From contig JAKZAN010000076.1 in assembly GCA_023053545.1 (NCBI GenBank), forward strand, positions 62,001-126,000: DNA of 64,000 nucleotides, in the 5' to 3' direction. Source of the stretch: Lepidurus packardi. Lineage: Eukaryota > Arthropoda > Branchiopoda > Notostraca > Triopsidae. Position numbers and translations under genes: made by a program. The first letter of the stretch is position 1. The number at the start of each line of letters is the position of its first letter. The notes under the pieces are model-generated. The model searched no databases and was not told the origin of the DNA. It worked only from the letters and a program-made list of their open reading frames with translations. Below, piece by piece: positions 41,968 to 51,574 of this stretch.

Positions 41968-44796
41968 CTATTTATCTGTACGAAATTGTAACGGGTCAAA
42001 CATTTTTGAGCCAAAATGCTCATCTAGTGATTTTTTAAATGTCTGTGAGGAGGAGGATTCGATCACTTTTTCTGGCAGGCTATTCCATTCATCTACGATT
42101 CGGTTTTGGAAGGTCCAGCGGCCTACATCTTTGAGGAATCGTTCTGTCTTAAGTTTTAGGATATGGCCACGACAATTGCTTTGGTTGAAGCACAATATTT
42201 GTTCGGCGGACACATTTTCATAATAGGCGTGACACAATTTAAACGCTTCTATCAGGTCACCCCGTAGAAACCTATATGCCAGAGTTGGCAGGTTCAAGGC
42301 TTTGAGTCTATCTGTATAGGAGAGGTGACGAAGATTTCCAGGAAATTTGGTTATTCTCCTTTGAACTTTTTCTAGGGCTTCTAGGTCCCTGTTGAAGAAC
42401 GGGCGCGTTACACAGTGGCCGTACTCAAGAATAGGTCTAACGAGCGTTTTATACAGCGTGGACAACATTGTTTTATCCACACAGGTGAAGTTTCGTCTAA
42501 TTAGTCCAGCCACTCTCGTTGCTTTAGCCGCAATGCTCGCGTAATGTTGGTGAAAATTAAGTTTTGTGTCAATCAGGACTCCAAGATCCCGTTCACAGTC
42601 GGTCTTGGCAATTACTTCGCCACCCAGGACATAACTACTTGTGACAGATTCATTTCTAATCCTCAGTTGGTGACACTTTGGGATGTTCAATTCCATCAGC
42701 CATTTCTCCATCCAAAGCTCAATACTTTTAATGTCATCTTGGAGCTTAATCATATCCTCCGGGCAGTTAATTACGTTACTAATTTTGGTATCATCCGCGT
42801 AAAGAAAGACTGTCGACTCAATTTTGTCTGTTAGGTCATTTATATATATGTTAAATAGTAACGGACCCAGAACCGAGCCCTGAGGAACTCCGCTTAGGAC
42901 ATCTATCACTAAGTCACTGACTTCACCTTCAACACAAACTGACTGCGTCCGATTCGTTAAGAAACTTTTAATCCATTTAGTCAGGGTGGGTGAGGTACTA
43001 GGACCGAGACCGTAGTCAACTAATTTTTGAATAAGTCTACCATGGGGTACTTTGTCGAACGCCTTTTTAAGGTCCAGATATATAACATCAGTTTGGAGCC
43101 CCTTATCCGCATTCTTTTTCCAGTTCTCGACAGCTAGTAAAAGTTGACTTTCAGCGGAGCGTCCAGGTAAAAATCCGAACTGTTTATCTGATAATATTTT
43201 TCTGTGTCTAAATTCGGTCAAAATGTGGTCAGCAATAATTGATTCGAGGATTTTGCACGTTACACAAGTTAAACTAATAGGCCTATAATTTGAGGGTAAG
43301 TCACGTTTCCCGGATTTAAAGATTGGGGTAACAACAGCACTATTCCATATTGTCGGGAGTTGGCCAGAGGAAATGGATTTTCGATAAATGAAAGTAAGCG
43401 GTTTGACTAGGACAGCAGCAGCTTCCTTGAGGACTTTAGGGTGTAACATGTCCGGGCCAGGGGACTTGGATGTATCCAACCTGTTAAGTTTCTCTAAAAC
43501 CATTGACGCGCAAATATTGAGTGGGGGAAAAGGATCTTCCGAGACACAAGAATCAACCTCTGTTATATCTATTTCGCGCGTAAATACAACAGAGAAGTGT
43601 CGGTTTAGTACATTTGCCTTTTCAATCGGTTCAGAAACAGTAAGTCTCGTGGTTTCATCTAGTAATGGAGGTATAATGGTTCCGTTCTTTCTTTTCGCAT
43701 TGACATGTTTCCAGAAGATATTGGGATTGTCTTTTAAATTTTTTGCCAGTAGACTTTCTCTTCTGTTTACTTCCTGTCTGGTGGCTTTGCGCACTTTATT
43801 GCGGAAGCGTCGGTAATTTAACTCCAATGAAGAGTCATCTTTGTTTGATTTGAAGGCATTCCAGGCATCCCTTTTTTCGGCTATTAATTTCAATGTTTCC
43901 CTAGAAACTGCTGCTCTACTACTATGTCGTCTAGGCGGTATGAAGCAATATTCCACAGATTTTACTGTGCGCAGGAACTTGCTGTACAGATCATCCATGG
44001 ATTCTAAGTCTTGAAATGCTTGATCCCAGTTGACTTTGGAAAGGACTCTTCTTATCTCCTGGTAGTTGCCTTTATAATAGTTCGGCCGTTGTATATTCTT
44101 CTTTTCCAGTCGGTTAGTTTGCAGGATAAAAGTTATTACAGCATGATCCGATTTTCCGATTGGCGACTGGACTTCAACATATGTCACAACCTCGGGGTTA
44201 CTTACAAGTAGAAGATCGAGCAAGCTCGGTTTGTTTGTTCCACGGACTCGAGTGGGTTCCTCAATTAATTGGTCAAGGAAGTTATTGTTGAAACAATTAA
44301 GAAATACGTTTTCAGGATTAATTTGTTGCGAGTGTGTATAACGGTGTTGCCAATTAGCTTTAGGGAGATTGAAGTCACCCACTATGACTATATTTTGATT
44401 TGGGGAAGCTGTCATTTCCGAAATTTCAGCGCAAATCTCCTTATCATTTTCTGCGGTGCTGTAAGGACTTCTATAACACACACCGAAGATCGTATTCATT
44501 CCATTTAAATGACTGATTCGTAACCATAACATTTCTTGGGGCACAGATTCACGTTGGGGTACGGGGTACACTCTCAAATTGTTTTTACTATAACAAATAA
44601 CTCCACGCCCAAGGTCACTATCCAAATTGATGTCAAGCGTGTTGTATCCACTGATTGATAATTCAGCAGCTGTAGGTTTGAACCTGCAGTTTTTAGGTTT
44701 AACCTCCACAATTGCTATAATGTCTGGCTCTTCAGATTGTGCAAGTAGTCTCGTTTCTTCAATTTTGTTTAAAAGAGAATCAGAGTTAAAGAACAT
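41968..44796 (-). CDS. LINE ORF2: APE-type endonuclease and reverse transcriptase
   Basis: This 942-residue protein nicks target DNA and copies the element RNA onto the nick (target-primed reverse transcription). The apurinic-type endonuclease spans residues 1-225, with catalytic-type residues visible: E31 (AIVEVKP), Y108-R109-S110, D141/N143 in VIVGDFN, D194 (LLDLLL) and S216-D217-H218. The reverse transcriptase spans about 430-760: SPGPD (445-449), NYRPISL (503-509), QFGFLPGRS (539-547), YLDLKKAFD with D575, GVPQGSVLGPLLFN (636-649), and YADD with D668/D669. The C-terminal part (760-942) has the WNSLP block typical of CR1/Jockey-type proteins and no RNase H motif. All listed catalytic residues are present and the frame is unbroken, so the copy may be active. 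The annotated ATG is the first in frame, but it lies inside the first conserved endonuclease strand. The open frame extends 52 bases further upstream to a TAA at 44851-44849, leaving the true start uncertain. The stop is TAG. Confidence 0.95.
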   Translation of the reverse strand: MFFNSDSLLNKIEETRLLAQSEEPDIIAIVEVKPKNCRFKPTAAELSISGYNTLDINLDSDLGRGVICYSKNNLRVYPVPQRESVPQEMLWLRISHLNGMNTIFGVCYRSPYSTAENDKEICAEISEMTASPNQNIVIVGDFNLPKANWQHRYTHSQQINPENVFLNCFNNNFLDQLIEEPTRVRGTNKPSLLDLLLVSNPEVVTYVEVQSPIGKSDHAVITFILQTNRLEKKNIQRPNYYKGNYQEIRRVLSKVNWDQAFQDLESMDDLYSKFLRTVKSVEYCFIPPRRHSSRAAVSRETLKLIAEKRDAWNAFKSNKDDSSLELNYRRFRNKVRKATRQEVNRRESLLAKNLKDNPNIFWKHVNAKRKNGTIIPPLLDETTRLTVSEPIEKANVLNRHFSVVFTREIDITEVDSCVSEDPFPPLNICASMVLEKLNRLDTSKSPGPDMLHPKVLKEAAAVLVKPLTFIYRKSISSGQLPTIWNSAVVTPIFKSGKRDLPSNYRPISLTCVTCKILESIIADHILTEFRHRKILSDKQFGFLPGRSAESQLLLAVENWKKNADKGLQTDVIYLDLKKAFDKVPHGRLIQKLVDYGLGPSTSPTLTKWIKSFLTNRTQSVCVEGEVSDLVIDVLSGVPQGSVLGPLLFNIYINDLTDKIESTVFLYADDTKISNVINCPEDMIKLQDDIKSIELWMEKWLMELNIPKCHQLRIRNESVTSSYVLGGEVIAKTDCERDLGVLIDTKLNFHQHYASIAAKATRVAGLIRRNFTCVDKTMLSTLYKTLVRPILEYGHCVTRPFFNRDLEALEKVQRRITKFPGNLRHLSYTDRLKALNLPTLAYRFLRGDLIEAFKLCHAYYENVSAEQILCFNQSNCRGHILKLKTERFLKDVGRWTFQNRIVDEWNSLPEKVIESSSSQTFKKSLDEHFGSKMFDPLQFRTDK

Positions 44797-44853
44797 ACAT
44801 TTTAAATCCCGGTTCTTGGTCTTTAATCTGGAAGGCTTTGCCCTGGAGTTATG
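44797..44853 (-). other. ORF1-ORF2 junction
   Basis: The ORF1 stop TGA occupies 44856-44854. In the ORF2 frame a TAA follows at 44851-44849, then the frame is open. A frameshift from ORF1 into ORF2 before the ORF1 stop would therefore run into TAA. Simple readthrough of TGA stays in the ORF1 frame. The layout favours termination at ORF1 and re-initiation downstream, either at the AUG at 44796 or at an upstream non-AUG codon. The 17 codons between TAA and AUG encode a segment ending DLKC, which continues the conserved endonuclease strand. Confidence 0.7.
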
Positions 44854-46191
44854 TCAATCCTGCTGAGAGATAGGTGCAACTGCGTTCGACGATTTTTCTA
44901 CACGCTGGTTCGTGGATAAACTAGGATAGTTACCAGCGCCTGAGCGCGCATTGTGCGATTTTTGTTCTCTCTCCTTCTTCTCTTTCTGTCTAATAGGGCA
45001 ACTTGCGTCAAAAGCAAAGTGTTCACCTTTGCAATTCACACATTTTTTGGTATCCTCCAAGCATTTCCTTGTGTCATGTTTTTGGGCCCATTTTCCACAA
45101 GTTGGTTCTTTATCTCGGCATACCGCGGCTACGTGGCCGTATGCTTGACAGTGAAAGCATTGATGATACTGAGGGGGGTTGTTGTCTTCTACTTTAATTC
45201 GCCTATTAAAGGCAAAGAGCATTCCAGCCCGCAGCAGATTTGCCTTCTTCTCAATGCAGTCACACGAGACCAATAGAGACCCATAGGCCTTCTTACTGCT
45301 GGGATTTAGCCATTTAACTTTTTCTGCATTGAATACGACGTTCAGACTTGAATTTTTTTCGGACAGATGTTGACAAATTTCTTGGTAATTCTGGTCCCTA
45401 GGTAGTTGGTGTACTACTACGCTTAAGTTCAATTTTCTTGAGATCATTCTTACCGGGCCAAGTGTGGGTAAGACTACTTTCTTGAGTAACGGTTCCGCTT
45501 CAAGCTTTTCATCGTGACTCTTAAAGACGAGTTTGATATTCCCGCTTTGTGTTTGGTGTGCCAGTACAGGATTTGGGATCTTAGCAGCCCTGAAGTCGTC
45601 GTCAATCACTTTAAGTAAACCCATACGGGGAACCTTGCTGGCTCTCTTTTTAACATCTTCTTGCTGTATAAAGAGCGTTTCCAACTCTCCATCATCATCT
45701 TGATTATCCTTGCCTAATTGAGGGGTGGCTGGTGCTTGATTAGGCCAGTGCCTGGTCACTAGCTCATGAGGAGCTTGAGGACGTTTGGCCAGCTCCTCTC
45801 TCAGAAGTCGAATTTCGTCTATCAGAATTGGGACTAATTCCGCTAGGGGAAGTAAGGTATCGACCTTAGCTTCCAGACAGCTGACTCTTTCTTTTAGACC
45901 CTTTTGAAATTCCTGCAATTGAAGAGGTAATGATGGATCTGACTCCGAACGTTTTCGCAAAGGTTCACCGCTCGATACGGCCGTTTTTTGCTGGCGACAA
46001 CTCTTGCAGTTCTTCGCAGCAGGATGATCTTTTACAAACGTGTTTTGACAGGTGATACATCGAACCATGTTGGCCTGGTCTTGCGTTTGGGAACGAACAA
46101 TTTCTGTAGTTTTGGTAGCCTGTTCATGCGCTTGAGAGCAAACGTTTTCCATTGTTTTCTTTCGAGTTTGTTCGGGGACCGCCCCCTCCAT
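44854..46191 (-). CDS. LINE ORF1: gag-like RNA-binding protein with zinc knuckles
   Basis: This 445-residue protein presumably packages the element RNA into a ribonucleoprotein. Residues 45-65 hold a CxxC-(13)-CxxC pair, a possible small zinc-binding fold. Residues about 90-136 are leucine-rich with heptad-like spacing (coiled coil, probable multimerisation). Residues about 185-335 look like the RNA-recognition-type region that precedes knuckles in such proteins. Knuckle 1 is C345-x2-C348-x4-H353-x4-C358. Knuckle 2 (365-377) has Trp at 368 where the second Cys is expected. Knuckle 3 is C384-x2-C387-x3-H391-x6-C398. The tail is lysine/glutamate-rich, then Ser/Asn-rich. The start is the first ATG after an in-frame TGA, but its context is weak (CCTATGG). 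Met14 at 46152 has a stronger context (ACAATGG) and could be the real start. It ends in TGA, 57 bp before the ORF2 ATG. Confidence 0.9.
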   Translation of the reverse strand: MEGAVPEQTRKKTMENVCSQAHEQATKTTEIVRSQTQDQANMVRCITCQNTFVKDHPAAKNCKSCRQQKTAVSSGEPLRKRSESDPSLPLQLQEFQKGLKERVSCLEAKVDTLLPLAELVPILIDEIRLLREELAKRPQAPHELVTRHWPNQAPATPQLGKDNQDDDGELETLFIQQEDVKKRASKVPRMGLLKVIDDDFRAAKIPNPVLAHQTQSGNIKLVFKSHDEKLEAEPLLKKVVLPTLGPVRMISRKLNLSVVVHQLPRDQNYQEICQHLSEKNSSLNVVFNAEKVKWLNPSSKKAYGSLLVSCDCIEKKANLLRAGMLFAFNRRIKVEDNNPPQYHQCFHCQAYGHVAAVCRDKEPTCGKWAQKHDTRKCLEDTKKCVNCKGEHFAFDASCPIRQKEKKEREQKSHNARSGAGNYPSLSTNQRVEKSSNAVAPISQQD

Positions 46192-46226
46192 AGGCAGGCC
46201 CCGTCAGCAACACAACCACAGGCAGA

Positions 46227-46310
46227 CCAGCACTTATGAGAATTGTAACAAATTAAAAACAGGCAATCCAACACTGTCAGGGATCCAACACTTATGAAAA
46301 TTTTAACAAG
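46227..46310 (-). repeat. Imperfect direct repeat in the LINE 5' UTR
   Basis: Two copies of a roughly 25-bp segment, at 46227-46252 and 46285-46310, share CCA(G/A)CACTTATGA(G/A)AATT(G/T)TAACAA on the plus strand. A third partial copy (CCAACACTGT) starts at 46268. Short repeated blocks in LINE leaders often act as repeated promoter or protein-binding units; that role is inferred. Confidence 0.65.
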
Positions 46311-46400
46311 AACACTTTACTCAACAGGAGAACTATGTTTTAGAGACTTTTACTGACTCGTATCGTACAGAAAAGACAAAAGTTCGAGAGCACACGGAAT

Positions 46401-46424
46401 CACGTCAGCACGTCTGCACGTCTG
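46401..46424 (-). promoter_or_regulatory. Triplicated CAGACGTG motif, DPE-like
   Basis: Three tandem 8-mers read on the sense strand as CAGACGTG, CAGACGTG, CTGACGTG. AGACGTG matches the published downstream promoter element 7-mer (A/G)G(A/T)CGTG. If transcription starts at the element end (46431), the motifs begin at about +9, +17 and +25. Only the third, one-mismatch copy is near the usual DPE position (about +28 to +33). TGACGTG also resembles a CRE half-site. The repeat is certain; its function is inferred. Confidence 0.55.
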
Positions 46425-46431
46425 TGATACA

Positions 46432-46436
46432 TTATT
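46432..46436. other. Candidate target-site duplication, right copy (TTATT)
   Basis: This matches 41922-41926. Right of it the sequence follows the empty site base for base (TTATTGAATTAAATCC), fixing the 5' junction of the LINE at 46431/46432. Confidence 0.6.
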
Positions 46437-47519
46437 GAATTAAATCCTTACGGACTGAATTAATTCCTTAATTAATTCCTTACGGACTGAATTAATTTCA
46501 TACGGACTGAATTAATTTATTACGGACTTAATTAATCCATTACGGACTGAATTAATTCCTTACGTACTGAACTTATTCCTTACGGACTGAATTAATTCCT
46601 TACGGACTGAATTAATACCTTACGGACTGAATTAAATCCTTACGGACAGAATTAATTCCTTACGGACTGAATTAATTCCTTACTGACTGAATTAATTCCT
46701 TACGGACTGAATTAATTCCTTACGGACTGAATTAATTCCTTACGGACTGAATTAATTCCTTACGGACTTAATTAATTCCTTACGTACTTAATTAATTCTT
46801 CACGGTCTGAATTAATTCCGTACGGATTTAATTAATTCCTTACGGACTGAATTAATTCCTTACGGACTGAATTAATTCATTATGGACTGAATTATTTCCT
46901 TACGGAATGAATTAATTCTTTAGGATTGATTGAATTCCTTTCTTACTGAATTAATTCCTTACGGACTTAATTAATTCCTTACGGACTGAATTATTTCCTT
47001 ACGGACTGAATTAATTCTTTAGGATTGATTGAATTAATTTCTTACTGAATTAATTCCTTACGGACTGAATTAATTCCTTACGGACTGAATTAATTCCTTA
47101 CGGACTGAATTAATTCCTTACGGAATGAATTAATTCCTTACGGAATGAATTAGTTCCTCACGGACTGAATTAATTCTTTAGGATTGATTGAATTCCTTTC
47201 TTACTGAATTAATTCCTTACGGACCTAATTAATCCATTACGGACTGAATTAATTCCTTACGTACTGAACTTTTTCCTTACGGACTGAATTAATTCCTTAC
47301 GGACTGAATTAATTCTTTAGGATTGATTGAATTCCTTTCTTACTGAATTAATTCCTTACGGAGTGAATTAATTCCTTACGGACTTAATTAAATCCGTAAG
47401 GAATGAATGAATTAATTACGGACTGAAATAATTCCGTACGGACTGAATTAATTTCTTACGGTCTGAATTAATTCCTTACGGATTTAATTAATTCCTTACG
47501 GACTGAATTAATTCCTTAC
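46432..47519. repeat. Second copy of the 1,267-bp satellite unit, right of the LINE
   Basis: It is colinear with 40655-41742 at an offset of 5,777 bp. That offset equals the 1,267-bp unit plus a 4,505-bp element plus a 5-bp duplication. It shares rare variants such as CTTACTGACT, TTCTTCACGG, the paired ACGGAATG monomers and GAACTTTTTCC. Confidence 0.9.
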
Positions 47520-48839
47520 GGACTGAAATAATTCATTATGGACTTAATTAATTCCGTAAGGAATGAAAGAATTCATTACGGACTGAAATAATTCCTTACG
47601 GACTGAATTAATTCCTTACGGACTGAATTAATTCCTTACGGACTGAATTAATTCCTTTCGGACTGAATTAATTCCTTACGGACTGAATTATTTCCTTACG
47701 GACTGAATTAATTCTTTAGGATTGATTGAATTCCGTTCTTACTGAATTAATTCCTTACGGACTGAATTAATTTCATACGGACTGAATTAATTAATTACGG
47801 ACTTAATTAATTCCTTACGGGCTGAATTAATACCTTACGGACTGAATTAAATCCTTACGGACCGAATTAATTCCTTACGGACTGAATTAATTCCTTACGG
47901 ACTTAATTAATTCCTTACGGACTAAATTAATTCCTTACGGACTGAATTAATTCCTTACGGACTGAATTAATTCCTTACGGACTTAATTAATTCCTTACGG
48001 ACTTAATTAATTCCTTACGTACTTAATTAATTCCTAACGGTCTGAATTAATTCCGTACGGATTTAATTAATTTCATACGGACTGAATTAATTCATTACGG
48101 ACTTAAATAATCCATTACGGACTGAATGAATTCCTTACGTACTGAACTTATTCCTTACGTACTGAATTAATTCCTTACGGACTGAATTAATTCCTTACGG
48201 ACTGAATTAAATCCTTACGGACAGAATTAATTCCTTATGGACTGAATTAATTCCTTACGGACTGAATTAAATCCTTACGGACAGAATTAATTCCTTACGG
48301 ACTGAATTAATTCCTTACGGACTGAATTAATTCCTTACGGATTGAATTAGTTCCTTACGGACTAAATTAATTCCTTACGGACTGAATTAATTCCTTACGG
48401 ACTTAATTAATTAATTACGGACTGAATTAATTCCTTACGGACTGAATAAATTCCTTACGGACTGAATTAGTTCCTTACGGACTGATTGAATTCTTTAGGA
48501 TTGATTGAATTCCTTTCTTATTGAATTAATTCCTTACGGACTGAATTAATTCCTTACGGACTGAATTAATTCCTTACGGACTGAATTAATACCTTACGGA
48601 CTGAATTAAATCCTTACGGACAGAATTAATTCCATACGGACTGCATTAATTCCTTACGGACTGCATTAATTCCTTACGGACTGCATTAATTCCTTACGGA
48701 CTTAATTAATTCCTTACGGACTGAATTAATTCCGTAAGGAATGAATTAACTACTGACTGAATTAATTCCTTACGGACTGAATTAATATCTTACGGACTGA
48801 ATTAAATCCTTACGGACAGAATTAATTCCTTACGGACTG

Positions 48840-50030
48840 AATTAATTCCTTACGGACTTAATTAATTCCTTACGGACTGAATTAATTCCTTATGGACTTA
48901 ATTGATTCATTACGGACTTAATTAATTCCTTACGGACTTAATTAATTTCTTTCGGACTTAATTAATTCATTACGGACTTTATTAATTCATTACGGACTTA
49001 ATTAATTCATCACGGACTTAATTAATTCATTACGGACTTAATTAATTCCTTACGGACTGAATTAATTTCATACGGACTGAATTTATTCATTACGGACTGA
49101 ATTAATCCATTACGGACTGAATTAATTCCTTACGTACTGAACTTATTCCTTACGGACTGAATTAATTCCTTATGGACTGAATTAATTCCTTACGGACTGA
49201 ATTAATACCTTACGGACTGAATTAAATCCTTACGGACTGAATTAATTCCTTACGGACTGAATTAATTCCTTACGGACTGAATTAATTCCTTACGGACTGA
49301 ATTAATTCCTTACGGACTGAATTAATTCCTTACGGACTGAATTAATTCCTTACGGACTGAATTAATTCCTTACGGACTGAATTAATTCCTTACGGACTGA
49401 ATTAATTCCTTAATTAATTCCTTACGGACTGAATTAATTTCATACGGACTAAATTAATTCATTACGGACTTAATTAATCCATTTCGGACTGAATTAATTC
49501 CTTACGTACTGAACTTATTCCTTACGGACTGAAATAATTCCTTACGGACTGAATTAATTCCGTACGGACTGAATTAATACCTTACGGACTGAATTAATTC
49601 CTTACGGACTTAATTAATTCCTTACGGACTGAATTAATTCCTTACGGACTTAATTAATTCCTTACGGACTGAATTAATTCCTTATGGACTTAATTGATTC
49701 ATTACGGACTTAATTAATTCCTTACGGACTTAATTAATTTCTTTCGGACTTAATTAATTCATTACGGACTTTATTAATTCATTACGGACTTAATTAATTC
49801 ATCACGGACTTAATTAATTCATTACGGACTTAATTAATTCCTTACGGACTGAATTAATTTCATACGGACTGAATTTATTCATTACGGACTGAATTAATCC
49901 ATTACGGACTGAATTAATTCCTTACGTACTGAACTTATTCCTTACGGACTGAATTAATTCCTTATGGACTGAATTAATTCCTTACGGACTGAATTAATAC
50001 CTTACGGACTGAATTAAATCCATACGGACA
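48840..50030. repeat. 792-bp-spaced duplication
   Basis: The rare run TATGGACTTAATTGATTC, TTTCTTTCGG and CATCACGG at 48891 recurs at 49683. The spacing equals 40 monomers minus 8, explained by one truncated monomer near 49411. A different segment (49411 onward, with CATTTCGGACTG) recurs at 50271. Confidence 0.8.
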
Positions 50031-51574
50031 GAATTAATTCCTTACGGACTGAATAATTTCCTTACGGACTGAATTAATTCTTCAGGATTGATTGAATTCT
50101 TCTGAATTAATTCTTACTGAATTAATTCCTTACGGACTGAATTAATTCCTTACGGACTGAATTAATTCCTTACGGACTGAATTAATTCCTTACGGACTGA
50201 ATTAATTCCTTACGGACTGAATTAATTCCTTACGGACTGAATTAATTCCTTACGGACTGAATTAATTCCTTAATTAATTCCTTACGGACTGAATTAATTT
50301 CATACGGACTAAATTAATTCATTACGGACTTAATTAATCCATTTCGGACTGAATTAATTCCTTACGTACTGAACTTATTCCTTACGGACTGAAATAATTC
50401 CTTACGGACTGAATTAATTCCGTACGGACTGAATTAATACCTTACGGACTGAATTAAATCCTTACGGACCGAATTAATTCCTTACGGACTGAATTAATTC
50501 CTTACGGACTTAATTAATTCCTTACGGACTGAATTAATTCCTTACGGACTGAATTAATTCCGTACGGACTGAATTAATTCCTTACGGACTGAATTAATTC
50601 CTTACGGACTGAATTAATTCCTTACGGACTGAATTAATTCCTTACGGACTGAATTAATTCCTTTACGGACTTAATTAATTCCTTACGGACTTAATTAATC
50701 CATTACGGACTGAATGAAATCCTTACGGACTGAATTAATTCCTTACGGACTTAATTAATTCCTTATGGACTTAATTAATTCCTTACGGACTTAATGATTT
50801 CATTACGGACTGAATTAATTCCTTACGGACTTAATTAATTCCTTACGTACTTAATTAATTCTTTATGGTCTGAAATAATTCCGTACGGATTTAATTAATT
50901 CCTTACGGACTGAATTAATTCCTTACGGACTGAATTATTTCATTATGGACTTAATTAATTCCGTAAGGAATGAATGAATTAATTACGGACTGAAATAATT
51001 CCTTACGGACTGAATTAATTCCTTACGGATTGAATCAATTCCTTACGGACTGAATTAACTCATTACGGACTTAATTAATCCATTACGGACTGAATTAATT
51101 CTTTATGATTGATTGAATTCCTTGCTTGCTGAATTAATTAGTTACGGACTGAATTAATTCCTTACGGATTGGATTAACTACTTAGGGACTGAATTAATTC
51201 CGTATGGACTTAAGTGACTCATTACGGACTTAATTAATTCCTTACGGACTGAATTAATTCCTTACGGACTGAATCAATTTCTTACGGACTTAATTAATTC
51301 CTTTCGGCCTGATTTAATTCCTTACAGACTGAATTAATTCCCTACGGCCTGATTTAATTCCTTACGGACTGAATTAATTCCTTACGGACTGAATTAATTC
51401 CTTAATTAATTCCTTACGGACTGAATTAATTTCATACGGACTAAATTAATTTCATACGGACTAAATTAATTCATTACGGACCGAATTAATTCCTTACGGA
51501 CTGAATTAATTCCTTACGGACTTAATTAATTCCTTACGGACTGAATTATTTCCTTACGGACTGAATTAATTCCT

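Larger units (their letters stand above)
41927..46431 (-). mobile_element. Non-LTR retrotransposon (LINE), Jockey/CR1-like, apparently full length
   Basis: This is a 4,505-bp insertion in the satellite, read on the minus strand. In order it has a 5' UTR (46431-46192), ORF1 gag-like, a 57-bp spacer, ORF2 endonuclease-reverse transcriptase, and a 41-bp 3' UTR ending in AATAAAT. There are no long terminal repeats. Both ORFs are open, with no frameshift or premature stop. Limits were set by comparison with the empty satellite site at 40641-40670: the left flank matches it through 41926 and the right flank matches from 46432, with up to 5 bp (TTATT) shared. Endonuclease plus RT, no RNase H and a CCHC gag is the layout of the Jockey superfamily and relatives. 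The ORF2 C-terminus, with an RGD-L-I-E-x-F-K segment and a final D-E-W-N-S-L-P block, resembles CR1/Rex-type elements too, so clade is uncertain. Confidence 0.95.
46192..46431 (-). promoter_or_regulatory. LINE 5' UTR with presumed internal promoter
   Basis: This 240-bp non-coding leader lies between the element's 5' end and the ORF1 ATG. Elements of this kind carry their RNA polymerase II promoter inside the transcribed leader, downstream of the start site, so new copies keep it. No TATA box is evident near the 5' end. Visible elements are three tandem 8-mers next to the 5' end and an imperfect 25-bp direct repeat. No AUG lies in the leader upstream of ORF1 on the sense strand. Promoter function is inferred from family knowledge and position. 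Confidence 0.6.

Noticed and set aside
41968-42520. RNase H domain at the end of ORF2
   Set aside because: The C-terminal 180 residues lack the spaced D-E-D-D type residues and the usual length; the WNSLP-type tail fits elements without RNase H.
42544-45276. Plus-strand open frames opposite the LINE ORFs (for example 42544-42834, 43388-43816, 44953-45276)
   Set aside because: They lie entirely antisense to the endonuclease-RT and gag frames, with no recognisable domains; they are shadows of the real genes.
46032-46274. Short minus-strand frame overlapping the ORF1 start
   Set aside because: It begins at a non-ATG codon in the leader, overlaps ORF1 in another frame, and shows no domain or conserved feature.
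41927-46431. LTR retrotransposon or endogenous retrovirus
   Set aside because: There are no terminal direct repeats, protease or integrase; the nuclease is apurinic-type and the end duplication is a short TTATT.
46432-47519. Large target-site duplication of about 1.1 kb made by the LINE
   Set aside because: The matching copy at 40655-41742 is not adjacent to the element's left end. Satellite phase shows it is one 1,267-bp unit away, so it is a pre-existing tandem duplication.
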